From contig PMUI01000058.1 in the NCBI GenBank assembly GCA_003166955.1, positions 1-64,000 of the forward strand: a stretch of DNA of 64,000 bases, read 5' to 3'. The DNA comes from Acidobacterium sp. (GTDB taxonomy: Bacteria; Acidobacteriota; Terriglobia; Terriglobales; Acidobacteriaceae). The position numbers and the translations under genes were made by a program. Under the pieces are notes generated by a model. It saw only the letters and a program-made list of their open reading frames with translations, did not search any database and was not told the DNA's origin. Positions 9,389 through 17,462 of the stretch are shown piece by piece (within the stretch, counting starts at the first letter, position 1; each line of letters begins with the position of its first letter).

Positions 9389-10299
9389 ATGATGTTGGAT
9401 GCGATGCAAACACGACGGGACTTTCTTCTGAATTCGGCAGTTTTGGCGACGGGCGCAGCGCTGGCCGGGCCGGCTGCCTGGGCCGCGGAGCACGTTCCGC
9501 TGGGCGTGCAACTCTACACCGCGCGCCATCAGGCGGATCAGGATCTGCCCGGGATCCTGAGGCGCATCCACGCAATTGGATACCCGGAAGTGGAGACCTA
9601 CTCAGGCCTCTATCAGCGTCCGGCGGCGGAGTTGCGGCAGATGATTGCCGATGCGGGATTGCGCGCTCCGAGCGGGCACTTCGGCTACGGCGAACTCGAC
9701 AGCCGCTTCGATTATGCGAAGGCGCTGGGGCTGGAGTGGATCGTCTGCTCGGTCATCGACCGGCCGCTGTGGGGTTCGGCGGAGGGATTCACTACGGCGG
9801 CGAAGCAATTCAATGTGTGGGGGCGGCGCGCGAAGGATCTCGGCATACGCTTTGCGTTTCACAACCACGACTATGAGTTTCGGCCTCTCCCACCCCAGCA
9901 AGCCAAAACCGGGCTTTCCGGGGACCCCGCGCTGGGCTCGAAGACAGACTACGACGTGCTCATCCCGAGACCGATCCCGAGCTGGTGTTCTTTGAGCCCG
10001 ATGTTTACTGGGTCGCGCAGGCGGGAGTGGACCCGCTCGAACTGTTGCGGCGGCAGGGCCGGCGGGCGAGACTGCTGCACCTCAAGGATCGCAAGCCGGG
10101 ATTTGTAACGTCGTTCGATATGAATGCCGAGTCGAGGCATTTCGCTGAAGTGGGCAGCGGCAACCTCGACTGGAAGCCGCTGCTGGCCGAGGCGAATCGG
10201 CTCGGTGTCGAGCACTATTTCGTCGAGCAGGATGAAACGCCTGGCGATCCGATCGACAGCCTGCGCAAGAGCTATCAGTATCTGCGCAGCATTACATAG
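9389..10299 (+). pseudogene. Tat-exported sugar phosphate isomerase/epimerase (TIM barrel), frameshifted
   Basis: The N-terminal part (from ATG 9389) carries a twin-arginine signal (TRRDFLLNS... AALAG) and TIM-barrel isomerase motifs (GVQLYTAR, EVETYSG, FHNHDYEF). The reading frame then drifts out of homology after YDVLI. The family's continuation (ETDPELVFFEPDVYW, LHLKDRK, EVGSGNLDW, FVEQDE) resumes one frame over and ends at 10299. Only two bases (9965-9966) separate the last good codon of frame 1 from the first of frame 2, so one base is missing. Just before the break is an extra ~20-residue stretch encoded by a hairpin-forming element (9890-9928). Either a true pseudogene or a sequencing deletion. 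The exact substrate cannot be determined; homologues act on inositol- or sugar-like compounds. It starts 11 bp after the kinase gene. Confidence 0.75.
9890..9928 (+). repeat. Small palindromic element inside the isomerase gene
   Basis: An imperfect hairpin: CCCC-AGCAAGCC (9893-9904), loop AAAACC, then GGCTT...GGGG (9912-9923), followed by ACCCC. It encodes residues PPQQAKTGLSGDPALG, which are not expected in the isomerase family between the EFRP strand and KTDYDVL. This suggests a REP-like element inserted in frame. Nothing marks its borders exactly. Confidence 0.45.
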
Positions 10300-10326
10300 C
10301 TGCGAAGTGCGGTCCTGATAACCGCG

Positions 10327-11988
10327 TTACTGGTGCAGGTACCCGCGGTTCGCCTTGTAGTCGAAGTGGATGAGGCCGTCGCGATAGTCGATGCGCAACG
10401 TGGTGAGGGCGATAGTATTGGCCCCGATCAGCCCGGAGACCTCGAGGCCGGCGCTGCGGCTAATATTGGAAAGATCGAAGGTGGGCGTGTCCACCGCGGG
10501 CTGATCCAGGCCGGCGAAATAGAAAGTGAGATTGTCCGCCAGGTAAGTATCCTTTACTGTTCCGCTGATGCCCTTCACGGTCAGCCGATCGCCGGCTGGA
10601 TGAACCTTCGTGACCTCGCGGGCGGCCTCCGGAGTTATTGAGGTGGAAAAGGCGCCGGTATCCAGGATGAACAGCTTCGTCACTTTGCGATTGAGGGAGA
10701 CGGCCAACATCAGCTCATGACCGACACGAAAGACCGGGGTCCAGTCCTTCATCTCCGGAGCGATGTAGCGATCCCAGGGGCCGTGGGGTTTTGGCGCCGC
10801 GGTGGTTGCCCGGGCCGCGCTTTCGTCCGCGGTCTCCTGATCCGCGGTTGCGCCGTTGGCAGGCTGATCCGATTCGAGGCTTGCCGGAGCCGCTTCTTCG
10901 CCGGGCCGCGGCGGCAGGGGATCGAGGCCCATTTTGCGCATCGGGTAGTCGAGCGTCACCAGGAACCTGGCAAACACATCCATGCCGATGAGCCCGTCGG
11001 AGTCCGTAACGTTGCGGCTGTCGAGAACGCGAACCGCACAATCCTGAAACTCGAGATCGCCGATGCGGATGGAATCGGCAAAGGCCGTGTAGCCCGGCTT
11101 GTAGCCCTGCGAGCCGATGCCGCCCACCTCCATATGGCTGACGGCCTTCAGACCGGCGTGTTCCGCCACCGAGCGGCTGACAAGAATGCCTCCCGCTCCG
11201 GTGTCGATGACCAGTCTGGCTCTCTCGCCATTCAGCCGGACGTCGAGGGCGAAGGCGCTGATGCGGGAGGCATCGTCCATCAAATAACTAAACGGCAACT
11301 GAGTCGATGTGGTCTTCGAGACCAGCCTGCACGGCTTACGCGGCTCAGCGGCTTGCTTCTTCAGGAACTCCAGAAACTGCTGCATGTGGCGGATATCGTC
11401 GGGATCGTCGCCGGTGGGCGAAGCGAGATAGGCCTCGAGCTCGCGGATGCGGTCGGCCGCCGGCAAGGTCTGGATCCACTCGCTCCGAATCTCCGGGTTC
11501 GTGGGATCGAGCATGTGGGCGGTGCGGGCCTGCTGCGCAGCGGTGGCGTAGAGCGAGCGAAGGGCCGCCTGGCGCGCCAGCCAGAGGTGGATGAGCGGAT
11601 AGCAGGGATCGGCGTCGAGGGCGGTCTTGCTCGTGTCCCATGCCTTCCAGGGCAGCCCCGCTCGATACTGCGCGGCGACCAGCGCCGTCAGCACCTCCGC
11701 GCTGTGGGGATCGGCGGTTGCGCCCTTCTCCGCGGCATCGAGAGCTTCGGCGATCTTCTGCTGGCGGAGCAGGGTCTCCACTTCACCCGCGATGGCGACA
11801 CGGTTGTTCGGAGATTGGGCGAGCTGCGCCTGGTAACGAGAGAGGGCTTTGCCGTAGTCGCGATGGAGAAGCGCGGTTCTGGCGTCGGAAGCAGTCTCGC
11901 TGGTAACGGGGCAGGAGACGGCACAAGCCGCGGGCAAAGCTGCAGCGAAAAGGCTGGCAAGGCAGACGGACATCAGGATCGAGCGCAC
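10327..11988 (-). CDS. Secreted TPR protein with two retropepsin-like aspartyl protease domains
   Basis: About 553 residues. GTG at 11988 is preferred because GGGAGG lies just upstream and it opens a good signal peptide (LASLFAAALPAACA); an earlier ATG lacks a ribosome site. Residues ~30-200 form TPR-like helical repeats. Two retropepsin-like halves follow, each with a D-T-G-A motif (VIDTGAGGILVS near residue 270; ILDTGAFSTSI near residue 430) and the downstream hydrophobic-Gly pairs LIGMDVF and LIGANT. In classic retropepsins two such halves dimerise; here both are in one chain separated by an Ala/Glu-rich linker. Likely periplasmic proteolysis or peptide binding. The target is unknown. It is convergent with the frameshifted isomerase. 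Confidence 0.8.
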   Translation of the reverse strand: MRSILMSVCLASLFAAALPAACAVSCPVTSETASDARTALLHRDYGKALSRYQAQLAQSPNNRVAIAGEVETLLRQQKIAEALDAAEKGATADPHSAEVLTALVAAQYRAGLPWKAWDTSKTALDADPCYPLIHLWLARQAALRSLYATAAQQARTAHMLDPTNPEIRSEWIQTLPAADRIRELEAYLASPTGDDPDDIRHMQQFLEFLKKQAAEPRKPCRLVSKTTSTQLPFSYLMDDASRISAFALDVRLNGERARLVIDTGAGGILVSRSVAEHAGLKAVSHMEVGGIGSQGYKPGYTAFADSIRIGDLEFQDCAVRVLDSRNVTDSDGLIGMDVFARFLVTLDYPMRKMGLDPLPPRPGEEAAPASLESDQPANGATADQETADESAARATTAAPKPHGPWDRYIAPEMKDWTPVFRVGHELMLAVSLNRKVTKLFILDTGAFSTSITPEAAREVTKVHPAGDRLTVKGISGTVKDTYLADNLTFYFAGLDQPAVDTPTFDLSNISRSAGLEVSGLIGANTIALTTLRIDYRDGLIHFDYKANRGYLHQ

Positions 11989-12075
11989 AGGGCCTCCCAC
12001 AAATCGCCAATAAGCTAACATAACGACTTCGGAATACAAGCCGCCACGGAGTCGCGCCGGGGCGACCGCGCCAGG

Positions 12076-12567
12076 CTACCGAAGAGGCACGCGCACGACG
12101 ACTGCCCCGCCGCTCTGCACCATCATCTCGGAGAAAGAATAGTTGCCTGGCATCGTGAACGACTGGTACTTCGCGTTGAGCGCGACCACTTCGCCGCTCG
12201 GCCGCGCGTGCGGATCGGCGGGCACCGTGAAGCTGACGCGCACATCCGGCTGACCGTCGCCATCGAGGTCAATCTCCTCGCTGACGTGCCGGGGCAGCGC
12301 AGCGACGGGCCGGAACGCAATCTGCACGAAGGCGGCGACCTGCTGCAGCGCGCGTGGCCGCACCGGCGCGTACACATCCATCTGATAACCACTGTGGGCT
12401 ACCGTCCGCACAATCGTGCCGCCGCTGTACGAAGGGTCCAGGTGCAGCCCCGCATGGGCCACCGCGTTGGAGAAGACGCCCATCAGCACGAAAGGCACGC
12501 AGGCCGCGATCAGCAGCGTCACCGCCGCGCCTATGTAAGCCAGAACCGCGAGAATCCGCGCGCGCAT
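12076..12567 (-). CDS. Small membrane-anchored protein of the 4Fe-4S/CcdA-like cluster (unknown function)
   Basis: 163 residues beginning MRARILAVLAY with one N-terminal membrane helix (about 8-32), then a periplasmic domain. It carries a D-x-D-G-D-G-x-x-D stretch (EIDLDGDGQPDVRVSF, about 98-113) resembling a calcium-binding loop. No family was recognised. It starts 11 bp after the NapH-like ferredoxin gene and ends the minus-strand cluster 14487-12076, so it probably works with those two membrane redox proteins. It could be an extracytoplasmic subunit; this is inferred from position. Confidence 0.65.
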   Translation of the reverse strand: MRARILAVLAYIGAAVTLLIAACVPFVLMGVFSNAVAHAGLHLDPSYSGGTIVRTVAHSGYQMDVYAPVRPRALQQVAAFVQIAFRPVAALPRHVSEEIDLDGDGQPDVRVSFTVPADPHARPSGEVVALNAKYQSFTMPGNYSFSEMMVQSGGAVVVRVPLR

Positions 12568-12578
12568 CACGCCCTCCT

Positions 12579-13760
12579 TCACCGCAGCGGCAAAAAGCCG
12601 ATGATGGTTGAGATCGAATTCGCCAGGATGCTGCCGCCGAACATCGTGGCCATCGCCCAGGCTCCATAGAGAAACAGCAGCCGCGCGCGCTCCGGCTTCA
12701 GCGCGACCTTCGTGCCCTTCAGGTGCCACACCGCCGCGCTCTTTTTGCAGCTGTCCACGCAGGCCCCGCACTTCATGCAGTTCAGCAGGGTCTTGCCCTC
12801 GCGAATCGACTCGGCAGAGAGCGCCATGGTCGGGCATGAGGTCTGGCAGAGCGTGCAGTCCACGCACTTTTCGCGGTCGAACCGAATCTCGAAGAGATTG
12901 ATCTTGTTGAACAGCGACTGAAACGCCCCGAACGGGCAGAAAAATGCACACTGGGTCCGCTTTTTCGTCAGATACGGCAGCACCACCACCAGCCCCGCGA
13001 AGAGCGTGATGAAGATCCCCATCTGGATCGCCGTTGTGACCGAGTGCACTGCGGGATATTCCGTCACCGTCTTGAACGGGCACAGCCACATGCAGTAGAC
13101 GGGCTCGAACAGAGCCGCCGACAGCACTACCACGAAGAGCAGAATCGCCCAGGGCACCAGCCTCAGCCGCGGATCGAGCTTGCGGATCTTCATCCGTTTT
13201 GGCAGCGCCGCGAAGCCCTCCTCGATCCCGCCGAAGAAGCACACATAGCTGCACCACGCCTTGCCGACCACCAGCGTGAGCGCCAGCCACAGCCCGATCA
13301 TGATGGCGATGGAGTGCGGGTTGCTGGCCGTCGGCAGAATTGACCCCGGAAAGATGATCGTCCTGGTCACCGCTGCGGGCAGAATCAGCATCGGGATCAC
13401 CATGTAGCAGAACGGCGTGTCGCCGGAGACCATGCGCTCGATGGGAATGCTCATGGTGCCGCGCACCGCGACCAGGCTGGCGATGAACCCTACGGGGAAG
13501 AGGAGCCCGAGCGCGACGAAGAAGTAGCGCCGCCAGCGGTAGGTCTTGCCGGTACGCATCATCAGGAAGAACAGCGCCGTCATGAACAGGATCACAAGCA
13601 GCGCGCCGATGTGCAGGTTGCGCCCCGGCTGACGGAACGAGGGCGTGAACATCAACAGCGCCCACAGCGCCATCGGAAGCGTGAGCAGCACAGACCGGCC
13701 GATGCTGCGAAACGCAGGGCTGCGCAACGCGGGCGGCCGGGTGAGAACGCGGCTAGCCAT
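12579..13760 (-). CDS. Membrane-bound 4Fe-4S protein (NapH/CcoG-like)
   Basis: About 393 residues from MASRVLTRP (an ATG 15 bp earlier is possible). Six or so membrane helices hold three Cys-x3-Cys-(P/F) motifs facing the same side (AWCSYVCFF, CMWLCPFK, CAFFCPFG), characteristic of NapH/CcoG polyferredoxins. Two ferredoxin clusters follow: CVDCTLCQTSCP and CMKCGACVDSCK (about residues 285-330). A final helix follows. Role: moving electrons across or along the membrane. It overlaps the upstream CcdA/TauE-like gene by 8 bp, showing translational coupling. The electron donor and acceptor are unknown. Confidence 0.85.
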   Translation of the reverse strand: MASRVLTRPPALRSPAFRSIGRSVLLTLPMALWALLMFTPSFRQPGRNLHIGALLVILFMTALFFLMMRTGKTYRWRRYFFVALGLLFPVGFIASLVAVRGTMSIPIERMVSGDTPFCYMVIPMLILPAAVTRTIIFPGSILPTASNPHSIAIMIGLWLALTLVVGKAWCSYVCFFGGIEEGFAALPKRMKIRKLDPRLRLVPWAILLFVVVLSAALFEPVYCMWLCPFKTVTEYPAVHSVTTAIQMGIFITLFAGLVVVLPYLTKKRTQCAFFCPFGAFQSLFNKINLFEIRFDREKCVDCTLCQTSCPTMALSAESIREGKTLLNCMKCGACVDSCKKSAAVWHLKGTKVALKPERARLLFLYGAWAMATMFGGSILANSISTIIGFLPLR

Positions 13761-14487
13761 AAATCGCCTTCTCAATCAGGAGGGAGCCTCCGGTGAACCC
13801 GTACCAGCACGCCAGCAGCACCGCGGCCATGCGGGCGACAGTCAGGAACGAGGGCGTGCGGCGCACCACCCCCAGGGAGAGGAACGGCATGAACCACACC
13901 GCTGTTCCCACAAAGAAGACGGCGAAGAACATCAGCGCCGCGGCGAGCGTGGGAAGCTGCGCGGCGCGAACGCCGGCGACGAGGAATGGCGGGCAAAGAT
14001 TGATCCCGGTGAGGAAGCCGAGCGCGATGGCTCCAGTGGGCCGCGGTTTCGGGGTCGCAGTCGAAGCGGCGTCGATTTGCACCAGATCGTTCTTCCGGCG
14101 GCGCACGAAACCGCAGCGCGCATGCGGCCAGGCCGCGGCGTAAATGAGCAGGCCGACGGCCAGCAGCACCTGCACCCCGCCCATGATCCAGGAGCGCGCA
14201 GTCCCCGAACGCGCCAGCGCGATGCCTGCCAGCCAGATGACCGCCGCGAAAGCCAGGTATCCGGCAAGCCGCGCGCCGAGGAAGATCGATAACTGCCGCA
14301 CGTGGGACCGCACCCTCTGCGGCTGCACCAGCATCCACGGCAACACCACGGGTCCGCACGATGCCAGGCAGATCGGCCCCGTGGCCAGTCCGAGCATCAG
14401 TGCCTCAACTGCACTCGTCGAAATGGAAAGGGCCGCCATTGCGGCGGATCGTATCGCGGCGGACGCCTCCGAGGCAGTGACCGCCAT
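13753..14487 (-). CDS. CcdA/DsbD-type or TauE/SafE-like membrane protein
   Basis: About 244 residues, start MAVTASEAS at 14487 chosen over in-frame alternatives on length. Six to seven membrane helices; the first carries CLASCGP (C-x3-C) and a central one NLCPPF, the cysteines expected in the CcdA/DsbD transmembrane electron-transfer superfamily, often labelled sulfite exporter TauE/SafE. It begins the cluster leading to the polyferredoxin (8-bp overlap), which suggests thiol- or ferredoxin-based electron transfer through the inner membrane. It could alternatively act in cytochrome or copper maturation. Confidence 0.75.
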   Translation of the reverse strand: MAVTASEASAAIRSAAMAALSISTSAVEALMLGLATGPICLASCGPVVLPWMLVQPQRVRSHVRQLSIFLGARLAGYLAFAAVIWLAGIALARSGTARSWIMGGVQVLLAVGLLIYAAAWPHARCGFVRRRKNDLVQIDAASTATPKPRPTGAIALGFLTGINLCPPFLVAGVRAAQLPTLAAALMFFAVFFVGTAVWFMPFLSLGVVRRTPSFLTVARMAAVLLACWYGFTGGSLLIEKAIYG

Positions 14488-14598
14488 CACGGGGTCCGCC
14501 TGCGGCTTTCTTCTGTTACGGTCGCGCGGCGAGGTCGACACGCGGACACCGATCTGCCCTTCACTTCGTGCAAAAATCATGCATTACAATCAGGGAGA

Positions 14599-14850
14599 AT
14601 GGTCATGTCCCAACTGCAGCTCTGGGTTGTTATCGCGGCTCCATCGATTCTGGCGCTGGTTGGCATCCTGCTGAACCAGACTGGGCTGCACCATCTCGAG
14701 CAGCGCCTTGGTGGCCGTGTGGACAGCGTTGAGCAGCGCATGAACCAGATGATGGACATCTGGAACCGGGACGTGAAGGATCTGCTGGGCATGATCTCCG
14801 ATCACGGTGAGCGCATCGTTCGTCTGGAAGAGCAACAGCGCCGCTCCTAA
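14599..14850 (+). CDS. Small membrane protein with coiled-coil tail (unknown function)
   Basis: 83 residues starting MVMSQLQLW (CAGGGAG lies just upstream). One membrane helix (about 8-25) is followed by an amphipathic coiled coil (LEQRLGGRVDSVEQRMNQMM...) ending in EEQQRRS. Divergent from the CcdA-like gene. No family was recognised; small proteins of this build are common in Acidobacteriota. Confidence 0.65.
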   Translation: MVMSQLQLWVVIAAPSILALVGILLNQTGLHHLEQRLGGRVDSVEQRMNQMMDIWNRDVKDLLGMISDHGERIVRLEEQQRRS

Positions 14851-14880
14851 AAAGCGCTGAACCAGTCGAAGTCTTGAAGG

Positions 14881-14966
14881 GGCACGAGTTCACTCGTGCC
14901 GAAAACGCCGCGAATTGAATTCGGGCTTTAGCCCCTGAGGGATGTTTTCCGCCCTCTTCAGAGGGC
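14881..14966. repeat. Intergenic cluster of four short hairpins (REP-like)
   Basis: Successive inverted repeats: GGCACGAG/CTCGTGCC (14881-14900, loop TTCA), GAATT-G-AATTC (14912-14922), GGGCT-TT-AGCCC (14923-14934) and GCCCTC/GAGGGC (14951-14966, loop TTCA). It fills much of the spacer between the small coiled-coil gene and the TonB-like gene. The first hairpin may also end the upstream transcript, though no T run follows. Confidence 0.6.
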
Positions 14967-15074
14967 CCCTAACCAGCCCGCCCTTGATCCAAACCCTGCC
15001 GCAAACCATGGGGCCTTTTCGCCCCTCAGCCGTCTGTTATCATCGTGCGTTTCCTGAGGGAGAAGGGGCCCGCT

Positions 15075-16043
15075 ATGCGGAGTCTCGTGTCCGCGCTGTT
15101 TCTCGTGCTTTTGGTGCCTGCAGGGCGGGCGCAGGTTCTCGCCAACCAACCCTTTGACACAGCCCTCAGCCGCGCTCGTGCCCTCGAAGCCGGAGCCACC
15201 GCCACCGACCTTCCTCACCACGTCCACTACGACCTGAAACTCTACAATCACAAAGGCAAGCTCACCACGGGAACCTGGGACATCTGGCGCGACCCGCAGC
15301 ACTACATCCGCGCCGACATCGTCGCCGGCGATTTTCATTACACCCACATCGAAGACCTGATCCTCAAAAAACAGTGGCGGCACTTCAACACGCTCATGCC
15401 GCTGAAGGTCTTCGACCTCCGCGAGAACTACCGCGAGCCCGCCTACGCTGACTCGGTGTTTTCCAGCAAACAGCCGAGGCGTTACGTGCGCTTCCAGCAG
15501 ATCGAGGGATCGCCTTTCGAGTGCACGAATCAGATCCTCGAGATACGCGTCTGTTTCGATCCGCTGGCGCACGTGCTGGCCTTCGCGGAGATGTTCAACC
15601 AAACGGTGACGTGGGAAGACTGGCAGCCACTGGGAACGCACAGCGTGCCGCGTCGCTTCCGCATTTATGACGCCGGGCGTGTGATGGTAGAAGCCGCGGG
15701 CAGCGCGGATGTCGTGAAGACCTTCCCGCCAGACCTGTTCGTAATTCCGCCCGATCAGCCCGACATGGGCGAGCCGGAAGACGACGGATCAACGCCACAC
15801 AAACTTCTCCAGGCAGGGCAGGCGCACCTCGATCTGCTCTACGGAAACGCCCTGGTGCAGGTGGAGGTTGGCCCCGATGGCAAGGTGAAGAAGGTGAACC
15901 TCGTCGATGCGGACGATGATGACATCATCCATGAGTCGGAGCGCTTCGCGAAACACCTGACCTTCGCGCCGCAGATGAAGGACGGCGTGCCTACGCCCTT
16001 CGACCAGTACATCTATCTGCACTATCAGATCCCGCCGCAGTAG
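15075..16043 (+). CDS. Secreted protein with TonB-like C-terminal domain
   Basis: 322 residues from MRSLVSALFL, a start with a good signal peptide (ending GRAQ). A ten-codon upstream extension is possible but would not add to the signal. The middle region (about 40-235) has beta-rich outer-membrane lipoprotein-like strands (HVHYDLKLYNHKGKL, TWDIWRDPQHYIRADI). The C-terminal ~70 residues (ALVQVEVGPDGKVKKVNLV...FAPQMKDGVPTPFDQYIYL) match the TonB_C pattern. Probably a periplasmic protein; no membrane anchor is seen after cleavage. Its role is unknown. Confidence 0.75.
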   Translation: MRSLVSALFLVLLVPAGRAQVLANQPFDTALSRARALEAGATATDLPHHVHYDLKLYNHKGKLTTGTWDIWRDPQHYIRADIVAGDFHYTHIEDLILKKQWRHFNTLMPLKVFDLRENYREPAYADSVFSSKQPRRYVRFQQIEGSPFECTNQILEIRVCFDPLAHVLAFAEMFNQTVTWEDWQPLGTHSVPRRFRIYDAGRVMVEAAGSADVVKTFPPDLFVIPPDQPDMGEPEDDGSTPHKLLQAGQAHLDLLYGNALVQVEVGPDGKVKKVNLVDADDDDIIHESERFAKHLTFAPQMKDGVPTPFDQYIYLHYQIPPQ

Positions 16044-16070
16044 CGGCCCGGCGCCGCTCAGCGGGACGAC

Positions 16071-16337
16071 TCAGCGCTGCATCTCCTCCACGCGCAGCGT
16101 CTCCTCCGCCTTCAGATAGCCTTTGCGCCGGAACCAATCCTGCATGGCCGCGCGCAGCCGATCCAGCGGAACCCGCGATCCGGCCTCGAGCACGCCGTCC
16201 GCGACCGGCAGCGTGTCGTCGAAGATCGCATCGTTGGTGAAGTTGCGCATTGCGAAGTTGTCGATCCACGCGATGGGGCAGGGAACTGCCTCACCCGCGG
16301 CGGTGAGGCGTTCGATGCGCAGCCTGCGAATCCACAT
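16071..16337 (-). CDS. Hypothetical protein, 88 residues
   Basis: Starts MWIRRLRIERL, contains CPIAWIDNF and a C-terminal helical part rich in charged residues (LRAAMQDWFRRKGYL). No signal or membrane segment. Codon use fits the neighbours and it occupies the space between the convergent TonB-like gene and uppP. No family was recognised. Confidence 0.5.
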   Translation of the reverse strand: MWIRRLRIERLTAAGEAVPCPIAWIDNFAMRNFTNDAIFDDTLPVADGVLEAGSRVPLDRLRAAMQDWFRRKGYLKAEETLRVEEMQR

Positions 16338-16346
16338 AAGAAGCCA

Positions 16347-16374
16347 GCGTACAGCGTTCGGCGTTCAGCGTTCA
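16347..16374. repeat. 7-bp tandem tract
   Basis: Four units at exact 7-bp period: GCGTACA, GCGTTCG, GCGTTCA, GCGTTCA, in the spacer upstream of the 88-residue gene. One of several tracts of the same period but different sequence in this window. Confidence 0.75.
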
Positions 16375-16421
16375 GAAAAGGCTACGGCCAGAGCCCCGAT
16401 CCCACCCGTTACTGCGGAATT

Positions 16422-17273
16422 TCAGTAGCCGCGAGCATGAAGAGCGAAAACCACGATCGAGGCAATGATGCAATAGATGCCGAAGTAGAACCAGCGCCCC
16501 TTCTCCAGCCACGCGCTCAGCCACTTCAGCGCCACCAGTCCGGCGAGAAACGCGAAGACCATCCCCAGCAGGCTCGGGAGCGCGGCCTGCGCGAATCCGC
16601 TCGTGTCAGCGTGGTGCAGGCGCAGCGCCTCGCGGCCGATCGCCAGCGGCGTGATGATCACCGCCAGCGCAAAGCTGAACGACTCCGCGCGCACCTTCTT
16701 GATGCCCTGCAAAATGCCGACGGAAATCGTGGCGCCGGAACGAGAGAATCCACGAAAAGGAAGACACAGCCCCTGCACCGCGCCGATGATGCCCGCCTGG
16801 CCGAAGCCGATCTGGTCCGATTCAGCAGAGTCCGGTCGCCGCCCTTCCTTCAGCCCCGCCACCAAAATTAAAATTCCCGCAGCCAGCAGTGCCGGGGCCA
16901 CAATTTCGAGATGGCTGAAGAGGTCTTCGATCTGCGCTTTGGGCGCGTGCCGGAACAGCGTGTGCTCGATCACCTTAATGACCGCCTCGCCCACAACCGC
17001 CGTGAAGAAGGTCGCGATCACCGCCAGCCACACGAAGCGCTTTTTCGCCTCGGGCTCCGCGAAGTACGTCTCCTTCCACTGTTTCCAGAAGTAGACGATG
17101 ACAGCGAACATCGTGCCCGTGTGCAGCATCACCAGCAGCAGGGTCATGGTTGGCGAAGAGGGGTCCATCCCCATCAGCTTTTCAGCAACCACCACGTGAG
17201 CCGAACTGGAAACCGGGAGCAGCTCGGCCAGGCCCTGAATGACGGCCAGCAGAATCACCTTGAGAAGCGACAT
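16422..17273 (-). CDS. uppP: Undecaprenyl-diphosphatase (UppP/BacA)
   Basis: 283 residues with about eight membrane helices. It recycles undecaprenyl pyrophosphate to the carrier lipid for peptidoglycan and O-antigen synthesis. Family motifs are present: QGLAELLPVSSSAH (about 14-27; the catalytic Glu and the Ser-rich loop) and PFRGFSRSGATI (about 170-181). Length is normal. It is read away from the pfp gene; the 189-bp gap between them must hold both promoters. Confidence 0.95.
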   Translation of the reverse strand: MSLLKVILLAVIQGLAELLPVSSSAHVVVAEKLMGMDPSSPTMTLLLVMLHTGTMFAVIVYFWKQWKETYFAEPEAKKRFVWLAVIATFFTAVVGEAVIKVIEHTLFRHAPKAQIEDLFSHLEIVAPALLAAGILILVAGLKEGRRPDSAESDQIGFGQAGIIGAVQGLCLPFRGFSRSGATISVGILQGIKKVRAESFSFALAVIITPLAIGREALRLHHADTSGFAQAALPSLLGMVFAFLAGLVALKWLSAWLEKGRWFYFGIYCIIASIVVFALHARGY

Positions 17274-17462
17274 GCACCGATTCTAACGATGGTCTACGTT
17301 ATTTTCGTCATTTGAATCGTGTGACGGACGGCCAGTATCATGACCGTAAAGGTCACGCGTTTTATTTCACCTTGAGAAAGCCATCGAAACCCGGCTTCTC
17401 GCGAAGAACGCTGTGGTTCTTCGGAAAATCTGATGCGGTTCAGAAAAAACAGGGAGACAGCG

